Source: Phoma sp. XZ068 (taxonomy: Eukaryota > Ascomycota > Dothideomycetes > Pleosporales > Didymellaceae). Taken from it: DNA of 64,000 bases. Position 1 is the stretch's first letter, and each line of letters begins with the position of its first letter. The DNA lies in assembly GCA_004835665.1 (NCBI GenBank), contig RBKR01000021.1:1086560-1150559 (forward strand), in the 5' to 3' direction. Under the pieces are notes generated by a model. That model had not been told where the DNA came from and ran no database searches. It was given only the letters and a program-made list of their open reading frames with translations. Made by a program: the position numbers and the translations under genes. Shown here in pieces: positions 1 through 10,763 of this stretch.

Positions 1-57
1 GAGAGATTCCTCAAGGACTACGTCGGTGAGTGTCTAGTGATAGTCACATGTGTCAGA

Positions 58-708
58 CTAGAAGAAGTTGAACTTGTTCCACCAAATATAGGCGACAACA
101 GCAACGACATTGACCGCGGCATAGGGCAGGCTCATCTCGATGACACTCCAAATCCACAGCGCACCAACGGGTGGTGCAGCCTTCATGACGTAGAAGTAGC
201 CGTAGGTGTTGGCTGAGTAGACAATGTAGCAGCCGGCGGCGACGGAGCCAGCCAAGAAGGCGAGGTTGCGCAGGACGGGGAAGCGGGAGGAGAAGTCGAC
301 GTGGGTCAGATACACCAGAATGGCGAAGATGGGTGAGGCGGCGGCGGCGCGCTGGAGGATCTCGTCCCACAGAATAGCCTCGCGGTACTGGTTGTAGACG
401 ATGACATCGAGGGTGAGGTGCAGCGCGGTGAGCGAGACGGCGTAGAGGATGGCGTCGCCCACGGCACCCACGGGCTCGTTCAGCGCTTCCTGGGCAGCGA
501 CGATGCGGCTCTTGGGCTTGGCGGCGTCGAGCTCGCGCTGGCGCTCGTCGGCCAGCTCGAACAGCGTCTTGCCCTTGGGGCCGGAGCGGTCGGGGTGCTT
601 GAGGATGTTCTTGACGCTCTCCTCGTCGAGCTCGGCGGTCGGGTCGAAGGGGTGCGGGGTTGGCTTGTTTGCTTCTTTTGCCCGCCGTTCTTTGCGGTTG
701 CCAGCCAT
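58..708 (-). CDS. Small multi-pass membrane protein, conserved in fungi, function unknown
   Basis: Single-exon frame of 216 codons. The first ~80 residues are soluble and charged, starting with a basic stretch (KERRAKEANK) and containing a PFDPTAELDEESVKNIL segment. They are followed by about four hydrophobic segments near residues 84-106, 122-138, 146-166 and 180-208, so an integral membrane protein with a cytosolic N-terminus is likely. The protein ends in aromatic/basic residues (WWNKFNFF). It resembles, from memory, the fungal family annotated DUF7719, which has no known reaction. The ATG at 708 is chosen because no upstream in-frame ATG gives a better N-terminus. It is divergent from the GPI biosynthesis gene, with 234 bp between the start codons. 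No signal peptide or catalytic motif is seen. Confidence 0.8.
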   Translation of the reverse strand: MAGNRKERRAKEANKPTPHPFDPTAELDEESVKNILKHPDRSGPKGKTLFELADERQRELDAAKPKSRIVAAQEALNEPVGAVGDAILYAVSLTALHLTLDVIVYNQYREAILWDEILQRAAAASPIFAILVYLTHVDFSSRFPVLRNLAFLAGSVAAGCYIVYSANTYGYFYVMKAAPPVGALWIWSVIEMSLPYAAVNVVAVVAYIWWNKFNFF

Positions 709-942
709 GGTGTCGATTGTGCTGTGATTGTGCCGTATTGTCGATGTTTGTTGTTGGTCGCGTCGCGTGAGGACAAATGTTCAATGCGGCTCTGCCTGCG
801 GAGAGGACCCTGATGACGGCACGGCCCATGCGCCTCATGTCACTGCAGGCCTCGACAGCATGCAACAACGTACAACAACAACAACATAGAACAACATACA
901 CAACAGCCGTATGAGCATGTCGACACGTGATCGTATTCAATA
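709..942. promoter_or_regulatory. Divergent promoter between the membrane-protein gene and the GPI de-N-acetylase gene
   Basis: The 234 bp between two head-to-head start codons must hold both promoters. It is CA/TG-repeat-like (several ACAACA runs at 865-905). I see no convincing TATA box, as is usual for fungal housekeeping genes. Confidence 0.5.
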
Positions 943-1873
943 ATGAACTGGATCATCGCGGGCTCGGTGCCCCTCATCATTGTCGGCTTCTGGCTCTACA
1001 CGAGCGCCCTGAGCCTGTCCTTCCCCACGCTCCAGAACAAGCGCATTCTGCTGCTCATAGCCCACCCAGACGATGAGGCAATGTTCTTTGCGCCGACATT
1101 ACTCTCTTTGACGCGTCCAGAGCTGGGCAATCACGTCAAGATCCTGTGTCTAAGCAGCGGTATGCACGTGAAAGAAGCAGTCCAGCACAAGCTAATTCGT
1201 ACAGGCGACGCTGATGGCCTGGGCGAGACGCGCAAGAAGGAGCTGGTCAAGAGCGGACTGCAGCTCGGCATTGGCCACAAAGACGACATCCACGTCGTCG
1301 AAGACAAGTACTGCCGTCACCCAAATCACTCCACCCCTGCTAACCAGGCCAAGGAACTTCCCAGACTCCATGACCGTCACATGGCATCCTCGCCTCGTCT
1401 CCAACCTCCTGACCGCCACCTTTGCCCCCAAAATGTCCGCAATATCCGCCAAGGACGCCCCGCAGGCAAACATCGACGCCATCATCACCTTCGACGCCCA
1501 CGGCATCTCCGGCCACCCCAACCACAAGTCGCTCTACGACGGCGCCCACACATTCCTCAAGGCCCTCATGCACAGGCACAGCGGCTGGGAATGCCCCATC
1601 AAGCTCTACACGCTGACCACGACGTCAATCTTCCGGAAATACGCCGGCTTGCTCGACGCCCCTGCTACGCTGATAGCTGCCATCGTCAGGAAGAAGGAAA
1701 TGGGCCACTTTCCGACGCCATTGCTCATTGTGAGCTCTCCTTTCGGCTACAGGACTGCCCAGAAGGCCATGACTACTGCGCACGAGAGTCAGATGCGCTG
1801 GTTCCGCTGGGGTTGGATTACCCTTGCGCGCTATATGGTTATCAACGACTTGAAGAAGGAGAAGACGCTATGA
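943..1873 (+). CDS. GPI12: N-acetylglucosaminyl-phosphatidylinositol de-N-acetylase (PIG-L/GPI12 family)
   Basis: Removes the acetyl group from GlcNAc-phosphatidylinositol, the second step of GPI-anchor synthesis, on the cytosolic face of the ER. Exons 943-1159, 1205-1307 and 1348-1873 give 281 aa. Intron 1 (45 nt) would also read through in frame; intron 2 is only 40 nt but ends in a good TGCTAACCAG. An N-terminal membrane anchor spans about residues 5-24. The metal-binding motif AHPDDE is at residues 40-45. A second family motif, [20 protein letters not shown], follows in exon 3 and supplies the histidines of the zinc site. The length fits the family (yeast and human about 250-300 aa). A frame that ignores intron 2 stays open to 2022 but loses all family similarity after the splice site, so the spliced model is preferred. 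It looks intact. Confidence 0.9.
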
Positions 1874-2191
1874 AAGTGATTACATCGCCGATTGACAGTG
1901 TCATGGCTGTTCTTGGACTAAGAGGACCCTTCTCGGTCATCATTCATGCCTGTCCACTGTCGGTCATGTTGGACATCACCATGAGCTACGTACTAACAGC
2001 GTTTGTGGACGTGCGTGGTTGACACGCGTTTACGAACACATCTACATTGCAAGCGCTGTTTGATTGTCTTACTGCGCATATAGCTATCTGGCTCTTCGAG
2101 TAGATGGAGCGTGGAATAATCACACCTCATGCACCACACTCCTCGCACCCTGCTCACCTATCACACTCAAGAGCTTGAGACGTGAACATCG
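1874..2191. other. Intergenic region, no gene seen
   Basis: 318 bp between two genes on the same strand. It should hold the 3' end of the GPI12-like transcript and the promoter of the next gene. No RNA gene, repeat or strong element was recognised. Confidence 0.5.
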
Positions 2192-4306
2192 ATGACAGCA
2201 TCCAACGAGTCCGACCCACCACCTCCGCTCATCAAGGAGCCTGGGCCGCAACGACCAAAGACGCTCCTACAGCAACTCTCGTCAGGAATAACACATGTTC
2301 TACCTGCCTTCCGTCCATCACCTGCAAGAAATGCCACTCCAACAACACCGAACGCCCCCTCGAACCTTCCCAGGAGAGGGGCTGTTCTCGAAAGCGAACT
2401 ACTTGTTCCTCGAGTTGAAGTCAAAGTCCCAGGTGAACATACAACGCTGTGCCCGTACGATCCTACCTCGCTCCATTCCTTCGCAAGTCTCGAGAAGCGA
2501 CGGTGCAGCTTTTGCGGTATGAGAGCGCCGAAAATAGGATACAACGAGCCCTGTAACACTAAGAGTCCGGGATCGCACATCTCTAGCCGGACGCACTCTA
2601 GGAGACACTCCGCGGCTGATGCACGGCATCTGGTTCATCGTGCTGGTAGCAGCTCTGAGATCTTGCTGGGGCCGCGCCCTGTCACGCCTGAGCGTGCGAA
2701 AAGGAGGATCGGCAATCCGCCGAGAGTATCGAGGCTACCGCCCGGGATTATCCGTTTACCTGCGGCGAATACAGTCGATGGCGGAAAACATGATAGACGT
2801 AGTTCTGACAGCTCCAACAACCAGTCAACAAAGCCTGCCAGTCCGAAGTTGCACTATATCCACGGCTTGCCAAACTCTGAGAACTTTCCCTTCGTCCACG
2901 AGCGTGATATTCCCAAGCATGCAGCCGCACTTCGTGCGGGATCAGTGAGCCCGCTCACCAGCCGAAGCAACAGTCCAAGAAGCCCAAGCATACGTGGGTC
3001 AACCGACTATTCGAACACGGTATACTACGGCAGGACGTCACCCATCTCTGCTCAATCAATTGCCCCACGACCGCATGTCACCACCGTCGTCGTAAAGCAA
3101 GTCCAAGCAAGTGAACACGCTGTCATCGATCTCAGAGCATCACCCCTTGACGATGCTCTGGTCGGCAGTGAAGTGTACCGGAAGCGCTCCCCGCGGCAAA
3201 CACCACCAGCGCAGCCTTCACAAGCCCTGATTGACATTACAGACAGCGATACCACATTCAGCAGCCACGACACCCGAAGCACCAAGATCAACGGCGTGCG
3301 GCTCGAGCTCAAAGGCGGTGATCCCTTTCACACCGGCACACCGAGAATCCGAGGCGGCGGCCGCGACCGCTCCCCCACAAACACCCTCACCTTCAAACTC
3401 AAGCGCTGGCTCCTAATCTGCCACGGCCCCTGTCCAGACGATCTCGATACAGACAGCGATGCCGATCTACCCCCGGCTCGTCCCGTATCGGCAGACAGAG
3501 CCGCACGGACGCGAGACAAGATGAACGGCCGGGCTGCGCTGCCAGCGGGTCTATCAAGAACGCAAGTACATCCCACAGAGGGAGATACATTTCAGTGTCC
3601 GCAAGGCGTTCAACAGGACACTTCATTCACGACCAGCACATCCAGCTCATCAACACATTCCTCATCCCACTTTTCTCATTTTCGTAGCGTCCCACTCTTC
3701 AATAGTCGATACACTCCACCGAACTAGCACCCACATGTAATTCCTACGCAAGCCCTTACTCCCCCGTCACCTTCTCCGTTGCCACACCTCCGAGGCGGCG
3801 CAGGTTCAAGCTCAGACATCCCAGCAACGCTCTTCTGGCTAGCCGGCGGAACGGGGAAAGCGGTTAGTTTCAGCGGGTGGAAGCGGGCCCGGCCCAGGAA
3901 GAGAATGGGCGGGTTGGTGGGGATGGCTGTATTTGGTGGGATGTACGGGAGAGAATACAAAGTCAACGGTGGCGGTGCAAATGAAGTGGCAGTTTCAAGC
4001 GTGGTGGGTGAGGAGGGTAGTGCTGGTGAGATGGATGTAGCACCTGCTGAGTGTGAGGAGGAGAAGGGAGGGAGTCCTGCAAGCGCCGAGGATGGAAACC
4101 CTGCATATGTTGAGGACGAAGCGGTGCAGCGTGCACTGCCGCCCCAGCTTGATCAAGAAGACGATCATGTACCGCTGTGCAGCGGTGCGTTGCCTGTTGA
4201 ACCCGTCGATGAGTCTCCTCGCGACCACGCCGCTGTGTCGCTAGCTGGCGGTGATAGTGGCGCTACAAAAGCTCTCCCGGAAAGACAGCCGGAAGCCGAT
4301 ACTTGA
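2192..4306 (+). CDS. Serine/proline-rich conserved hypothetical protein interrupted by one in-frame TAG
   Basis: An open frame of 511 codons runs from the ATG at 2192 to a TAG at 3725-3727, then stays open in the same frame for 192 more codons to a TGA at 4304-4306. Part 1 is low-complexity, Ser/Pro/Arg-rich and probably disordered, with a Cys-x2-Cys pair (RRCSFCGM) near residue 106. Part 2 carries the best-ordered stretch, ATLFWLAGGTGKAVSFSGW followed by a basic RARPRKRMGGLVGMAVFGGM segment, which looks like the conserved C-terminus of a fungal family of unknown function; an acidic tail follows. The two halves look like one protein. The TAG may be removed by a weak in-frame intron (for example 3684-3752, 69 nt, poor donor GTAGCG), may be read through, or may be a nonsense mutation. 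No function can be assigned. Confidence 0.55.
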
Positions 4307-7300
4307 GAATGTACGATGCGTATGAGTACACTCATGTTGCACCTTCTTCCATACCTAGGTAGCCATAGCTATCGAGAGAATCGACCTCGTTATATGTGTA
4401 TTCGATCGACCAATGAGTCCATCTCATCTCCCATCTCAGCCCTATAATTCAATTTCCTTAGTTACGCAAGTCGTCACTCACAGCACATAAAACCCCACCC
4501 ATAATCTCGAAATCTCACCCGTAATCTCGATACTTTCCCCACCCACCCACAGTCACGACTCCGCACGTTCCATTTTAACGTTATAGCCATCGACGCGACC
4601 TCAGCGCACGCGGAAGACATGTGTGTTGCTGATGTCCACGCATCTCACAACGCCCCATCGCGACCGCGAGATACATCCCTCGGTCTCGTCCGGGAGATGG
4701 CTAGTCATCTAGATTCGAAGAAATCACGCATGCTGGTTACTGAACTTGCTTTGGGCATAATACTGTGCACCTCGACACAATGTTTTATCGCGGATGCCAA
4801 CTTGGAGTTTCGCATCGTCTGTGGAGATAGTCAGCGTGAGGAATAAAGGGTAATAGTAGGTATGGAAATGAATGATTGGATTAAGAGTAGACATGCAGGG
4901 GATGTATACGCACGCGCTGGATAATCTGGGGTTGAGAGGAGGTGGAGGATGGAAAAATGTGTGTTCGAGTCTTGGTTGTGGTGCAGTGCGTGGTGTCTTT
5001 GGGGGATATATAGCGACTTTGGCTTGTGCAGTGATTTGATGTGTGTGTTTGGATGACAAGGATTGTGTGAAATGTAACGGTGAGGCTTAAAGAGAGGGGG
5101 AGTGATGGTGTGGGCGGTAACAAATGATAAGCGTGTATGAAGGGCATTTTAGGGTGGTGTAGGTGTTAGGAGAGTTTCGTAGCACTGATATCTTGACTGA
5201 CTAGCGTTCTGTTGCACTTCAGTGCCGTTCATTTCGATTTGTTGCGTTCACTTCACCGGCGTATTCTTCACGTAACCTTGATACTGTTGCGCACATGCGT
5301 AGACCACGACGGTTGGTGTTGCTCGGTGAAGTCGTGATATAAAGTGTGTAGATGTGAGTGTATGGGTAGTTATTATGTTGTAGCTGGTTTTCTAGTACAA
5401 TGGGGAAACGAATAAGCTGCAATAAAATATTAGGCTCAATCTGTTGCTATAAAAGGTAAAGAAATACTTTCCTTATATGGTATTCTTATCAGTAGGTGTG
5501 GAGGAGCCGAGGAGCTTACAAGTACGTATTCAGGTAATCTATATATTTTGGATAGACTAACTATATATATATGGAGTATCGGAGGGTAGTCCACCCTGCT
5601 CAGGGGAGCGTAGCACCGACATGTCACGTGATCCTAAGCTACCCATATACTCTCTGCTGGAGCACCTCGAATTGATGTGAGGTGCTTCATCACTACTCTA
5701 CCACGACAGTAGGGCTTATAGATAATGCAACAACATTCGACAGATAACGCTATCGATAGCTAGTATAAGCGTTTAAGGATGGAAGCCCTCTTCATACCTA
5801 GGTAAGTATACAGCCTGCTATAGTCTCACCCTTATAAAAACTATTCGCTGTTTTTAAGAAAAGAAGGTGCTTATAAGGTTTGCTATCCTTTCGATGGTCG
5901 GAAACTGCATTCGGAATTTGGGATAAATCAGCATTCGCTCGCTGCGTCGGTAGACTGATTTGCCCTCAGCGCCGCAAACGTTCTTCGGCCATCTGAATAA
6001 GCAAGCAGTGTAATCTGGAACAAAATGGTGTATATCAAGATGAGAGATAAGGGAAGCCTTCGAGAGTCGCCTTACGCGTTTCGGGAAATTATATACGAGT
6101 GGCCCGTGAGGCTAGAACCCCGAGGCAGGCCTGTAAGCAGGTCGCTATATGAAGAAGCAGAATACCGTGAGACGATCGGGAGAGGAGAAGTGGAAGAGGG
6201 CGAGGAAACGAATCACTGCCACCTTGTAGAGGGCACAGCTGTACATATATTTTCCTAACCCGCACGACTGGCTGCTCAGGTCCCTTCGGGGCCATTGTTG
6301 TTGACAAGAACAGGCTTCTATTAATTAATGCACGCTAAGTGGGCACAGCGGCCTTCCTTGAACCCTTAGCTCAATTTCCCCTTGTACTTCATTGCAATCC
6401 GCCACCACGTTTTCAACTGCCGGATTGTTCGCGTACAGCTGACATGCACTTGTGCGTCACCCGTTTGCCCGTATTCTCGCCTACCCATGTCGTTTCCGAA
6501 AACGGTTACTGACGGTAACAGTATCTGCCGGCGAGGGTAACCGGTAACGTCAGGCTGCAGGTAATTGTGACCGGTACTGTCGGGCTGCAGGTACAAATAC
6601 GAGGCTACCGATGTTTGATGCATCAGCCAACCGTTTGGCACCAGGCATTCTTGGGTTTAGGACATTTACAGTAAGAGGCAGTTGATCATGTTGCTCAGGC
6701 GCCAGTCGGTGCTTCCTCATGGACGCTACACAGCTCGACCCACATCTGCCCATCAGCTCACCTCGTTCTACTCCAGGATTTGCCCCAAGTGGTACCAAAG
6801 TCCCTCATGTAAGTTCTTGTATCGCACTATCTCATTCCTTCCATCGTTCTCTGCCAACGCCCTATCCTTGGCATTGATTTTAGCAGTCTCACTTCCTGTT
6901 GGCCCCTTGATATCCAACCTCTTATAATGAAGCTTTTAAGATGATTGTATACAGTTCAGCATACCCTTAAATGGTAGAGTACTTCGAATAAACACGCAAA
7001 TTTGCGCAAACTTGCCAAGAGCGGCTTTTTACGGTAGGGCAAAAAACGCAGGTCTATAGCTTATCATGTCTAAAAATCCTCAGGGAGGACACGGTTCAGG
7101 TGCATCCCTGTTCCTGTTCCGAACGAGCCGTTAATGACTCCATGAGTCAATAATACATGACGTGACAAGAAAGCACGCGAGGTGTGCATGGCCTACATGA
7201 CACCATATCCCACTGTCCACCTATCCGGAACACACCTACCCGGCCGTCCCACTTCCGAGCTTCCGATTATCCAAGCATGCTAAGACAGGTAGTACTGTCT

Positions 7301-7513
7301 TGTCCCCGTATCTCCTTGTTGTACACTCGCGTAACAGTGTCGCAGTCTTGGCATCTCTGCTGATGCAGTTTTGACCCGTTCATGCCAGTCGGCACTTGGG
7401 CTATTGGCTGTTTTATGGTAGATGGATGCCGACTTTTGCCATGCGATCTCGCTGCGCCGTCTGTCTATTTCGAGACAATTGGCGAAGAAAAGGTACCGTA
7501 ATCTCAGACCCGT
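4307..7513. other. 3.2-kb intergenic region with no supported gene
   Basis: Only short, low-quality open frames occur on both strands. The stretch 5,400-5,900 is AT-rich with several stops and looks mildly RIP-affected or simply unconstrained. At 4,840-5,060 the minus strand has a TATA-like element (GCTATATATCC, near 5,003-5,013) followed by a C/A-rich leader-like stretch and an intron-3'-end-like GCTGACTATCTCCACAG near 4,815-4,832, hinting at a small minus-strand transcript that I cannot turn into a credible protein. A 30-bp tandem duplication lies at 6,541-6,600. Confidence 0.5.
6541..6600. repeat. Two-copy imperfect tandem repeat, 30-bp unit
   Basis: Units 6541-6570 and 6571-6600 both begin CCGGTA and share GGCTGCAGGTA, with several mismatches between copies. 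It is a local minisatellite-like duplication in non-coding DNA. Confidence 0.6.
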
Positions 7514-9417
7514 TCAATTGCCCATGTGTAATCTATCTAAACATTCTTGCGCAATTCTATTTACGTGGCTTATACTCTGTAGCACATCTTGCAGTGCAAG
7601 CTGTAGCTCGAACGTTGGATCAAGGTGATCGTTTAACCGAAGGAAATCGCCACAAAAGTAAAGAAGGACTGGTGTAAAGGGGTGTATCTAGTTTAATGAT
7701 CAGCTACCAAGCTTAGAGGCTGGGTCAAGATTCAGAAGAGGCTTACCTTGAAATAGCTTAGTTCGATCAGCGCCTTGGACAGTGTGATCATCTGCTGCGC
7801 TGTCGCCATGGCTCGCTTTTCGCACTCTGCCGCCGCGTCGGTGCAATCTTTCATTCCCCATGGCGCTGTACGACTAGATTTGAACAGCATGAGAGACGAT
7901 GCCTGGGCAGACAGAACTGTGAAGTATGCCATGGGATCCTGAAATATTAAAGAGTATGGATCGTGGAGGCACATGCCCCTCAGGGCTTGTTCCAGCCTGG
8001 CGTCAAGCCGTTCTTGTCTTTCCCAGAAACCCAGGGAGATCATGCCATGTGTGTGCTCAACAATGCCTTGTTGTTGGTGCGACATCAACTGTCCGCATAT
8101 TGCGACAAGTTGAATGGAGTCGGAAAACGTCGACGGAATTTTCGTGTCAGATTCCAGAAGCGGGCTGGGCAGGAACTCCATGATCACAGACTCGTCCGAC
8201 TGAAACTCTTTCTCGGGGCAGGGCAGGCGGGTAAGAATCTTGGGTTGTTTATTAGCACCGTGCTTTGCTTGAATGACAACAGGTGGAAATCTTACAGTAT
8301 GTTGATCAAATGTCAACGGTAGCCGGTCTAGTAGGCTGATAACCTGATCAATCGTGTATGCCATCCAGAATGCCCTCCTTCGCTCCTCGATCTCGGTAAA
8401 GCTGAGGGTTTGTAGTGATGTTGCCGCAATCCCATCGCGTCCATCGACATTGTGCAGTTTCATGAGCATCGCAAAGCGAAAACACTTCCCTGCGCTCATC
8501 CATGCTCTTCGATAGCCGACCCGCATAAACTCATAGATAGCCAAGAACGCCCAAGCCTGCACTTGCTCGATTTGTATGCAGTCTGCTTGTGGCAACCTGA
8601 CCTCGAGGTTGTCAATCATGAGCCGTGTTTGTGCGTATAGCTCGTCCTGGATATGTTGGAATTGGCTTGATGTGGACACGGCGAGCGTCCACATGGCATG
8701 TTGGAGACACTGAAATGCATCGACATCATGTTCATAATGCGATTGCCGGGCTCGCGCGAAGTAGTTCCGTTTGCTGAGGATGGGGAAAAAGCTGTGAACT
8801 CTATCAAAAAAGAGGTGGTTTCTAATATTACAGTGAGATTAGCCTGAACTTGGTCCAAATGAGAAAGCTTAGGACGTACAAGTCTGATCGCATTAGATCA
8901 GAAATGAAATCGACTGGAGACAGTCCTGTCATGGGTAGTGCCATGCAGGAGTTTGGCTGTGGAAAGACGATGTCAACTCCAAAACCGGTTGATGAATCAC
9001 CGTTCGAGCCTTCTCTTCCAAAAGCATCGTGAGAATCCGGGGGTAGAAGTTCAGGAAATGTGTGCTGCCCCGTAGTTGCAAAGGTGTCGATCGCGTCAGG
9101 GAAGCGTATGAATTCGTCTTCGCCCGTATCCTCAGAAACCCCTTCACTGCTTAGGCGACGCTCAAGGGCAACTATAAAGATTAGTTAGCTTTGTAGGGCT
9201 TATATTTGTTTTATCCAGACATACTGATTCGAGACTGCAGTGCGCGTAGATGGCCTCTTTTTGGACCACGAGGCTGGCGCGTGGTTGTGGTAACACATGC
9301 TGTTCCGGAATCTAGGCAGATACCACACTGAGGCTGACCTCTGTCGCAACGAAGCTTTCGTCTGCGGCACTCATCGCATGCCAATCCGGGTTGCTGACGT
9401 GGGCTATTAGCTGACAT
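7514..9417 (-). CDS. Zn2Cys6 (fungal binuclear cluster) transcription factor, likely regulator of the PKS pair
   Basis: Nuclear DNA-binding regulator. Exons, 5' to 3' on the minus strand, 9417-9225, 9171-8880, 8821-8296, 8238-7747 and 7687-7514, give 558 aa. The introns are 53, 58, 57 and 59 nt; the third is in frame and would not be noticed from open frames alone. The binuclear zinc cluster is C14-x2-C17-x6-C24-x6-C31-x2-C34-x6-C41 ([12 protein letters not shown]), followed by the linker [18 protein letters not shown] and a short basic helix. The fungal-specific regulatory domain covers about residues 140-500 ([40 protein letters not shown]). The last exon restores the family's usual C-terminus ([12 protein letters not shown]). 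It is the only regulator near the PKS genes, 3.5 kb from the HR-PKS stop, as in many fungal clusters. Its upstream region has a CCG-N3-CGG site also found between the PKS genes. The target assignment is inference from position. Confidence 0.85.
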
Positions 9418-9732
9418 ATTGCATGCAAACCCGCTGGATTGGTCCTGCCAACTCTAAATCGAATCTTGTAGGGTTTTGTATGTTGGATGTACAATGGCCC
9501 CTTTACTATCACGACTAGCCACTTTAGCATAGACGTCCAAATAGACTATAGATTACGCAATGAAGGTACGACCTGACTCAAGAATAATCTAACACCCATG
9601 TTGCGGCAAGGGATGCAACACACTCTTCTTCTCCAGACAAGCAAGGCGTTTACAAACCACAGGCCATAGTATAAGCTTGGGCCAGCCAATCAAATATGCG
9701 TACTTCATGATCCTAGTTGAGATAATGTATGG

Positions 9733-9741
9733 CCGATACGG
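9733..9741. promoter_or_regulatory. CCG-N3-CGG everted repeat upstream of the Zn2Cys6 gene
   Basis: CCGATACGG lies about 316 bp upstream of the regulator's start codon. Paired CGG/CCG half-sites are the classical targets of Zn2Cys6 dimers. The same everted, 3-bp-spaced arrangement occurs at 21104-21112 between the PKS genes. A 6-base specificity can arise by chance, so the role is only suggested. Confidence 0.3.
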
Positions 9742-10701
9742 AGAAACGCCTAGGTGCAACCAGTGTTAATGCCAAGGGATCTTGGTGATCACTACGGGAT
9801 ATGCCAGCACATCGATGCCAACGGGCTATCTTTGAAATGGCGAGAAACTGCTTTCGCTTAAATTGTCGGGCGAAAGACGCTAACAATCTGTCTAGCGGGG
9901 AGACTGTCCGACCGGGCCGCACGTTCTTCCCCACCGACCTACCTTGTTGTTGTCTAGTATCCGATTCTCCTTCCTAGTGTAGTCTTTATACTGAAGACCC
10001 TTTACGCTACCCCTTATGCACGTGGAATCTTTAACTAATTGCTAGTGGACCTAGAACTGCGCTCTTCGCAGTTGTTTCTTTGTGCTGTGGAAGGAATTAT
10101 TTTATGCTGTACCTTCATGATATATGTTCTCGTTGCTGATTGCAAAAACTGTTGATTCCTTTACCGGAACATAGTCCCACTTTTCAATGGGTCCACAAAG
10201 TCACGATTGGGTTCATTTGCAACGCTCGGCGCTCTGCACAGCCTGTGAGTAGAGATAGCGATAGTTAAACTACTACATAAACTCTGCTGACTAGCGAACG
10301 CCACCACCTCACTAGCACTGGCAAGCATACCAGGAAAACCTTGTGAAGCTTGGCGCACAGACCATTTGAAGCACTAAGGGCCTTGAAACCTTAATTATCC
10401 CAGGGAACGTCTGTGTTTGTTTCACGAAAACGAACGGCGACGCAACGGTCAGGGCTCCTAAAACAAACCACAAGTACCTTACCCACCAAAATCGAGATGC
10501 TATCTATCTTTATGCCCTGCGGTTCAACCGTTTCTGGATTCGTACAAAGATGGCTTCAAGATTGAGATCGCCGAGGAAACGGCTCATCCTAGACCTTAGT
10601 TGATTGGTAGCGTGACCGACGTTGCCAAGACTAGTCCTCGGTGATATCCGTACTTCTTTCCCCCATTGCGGGCCGCACTGGAAGGAAAAGACCGCAATGC
10701 A

Positions 10702-10763
10702 AGGAAAGGGCCGGCATGGGAAAATAAGGGCCGTCATGGGGAAAAAGGGCCGTCATGGGAGAA
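10702..10763. repeat. Short tandem repeat, about 19-bp unit, three copies
   Basis: Three imperfect units containing AAGGGCCGTCATGGGAAA (first copy GGCATGGG). A related degenerate unit may precede them. Non-coding. Confidence 0.55.

Noticed and set aside
53..940. 295-codon minus-strand frame covering the first gene
   Set aside because: Arg/Pro-rich shadow in another frame; the 58-708 frame has clear membrane segments and a proper ATG.
1874..2022. Extension of the GPI12-like gene to 2022
   Set aside because: It requires ignoring intron 2; the reading then loses the second metal-binding motif. The spliced model ends at 1873.
6025..6258. 77-codon plus-strand frame in the intergenic region
   Set aside because: Charged, low-complexity composition, no recognisable domain, no splice partners; not enough to call a gene.
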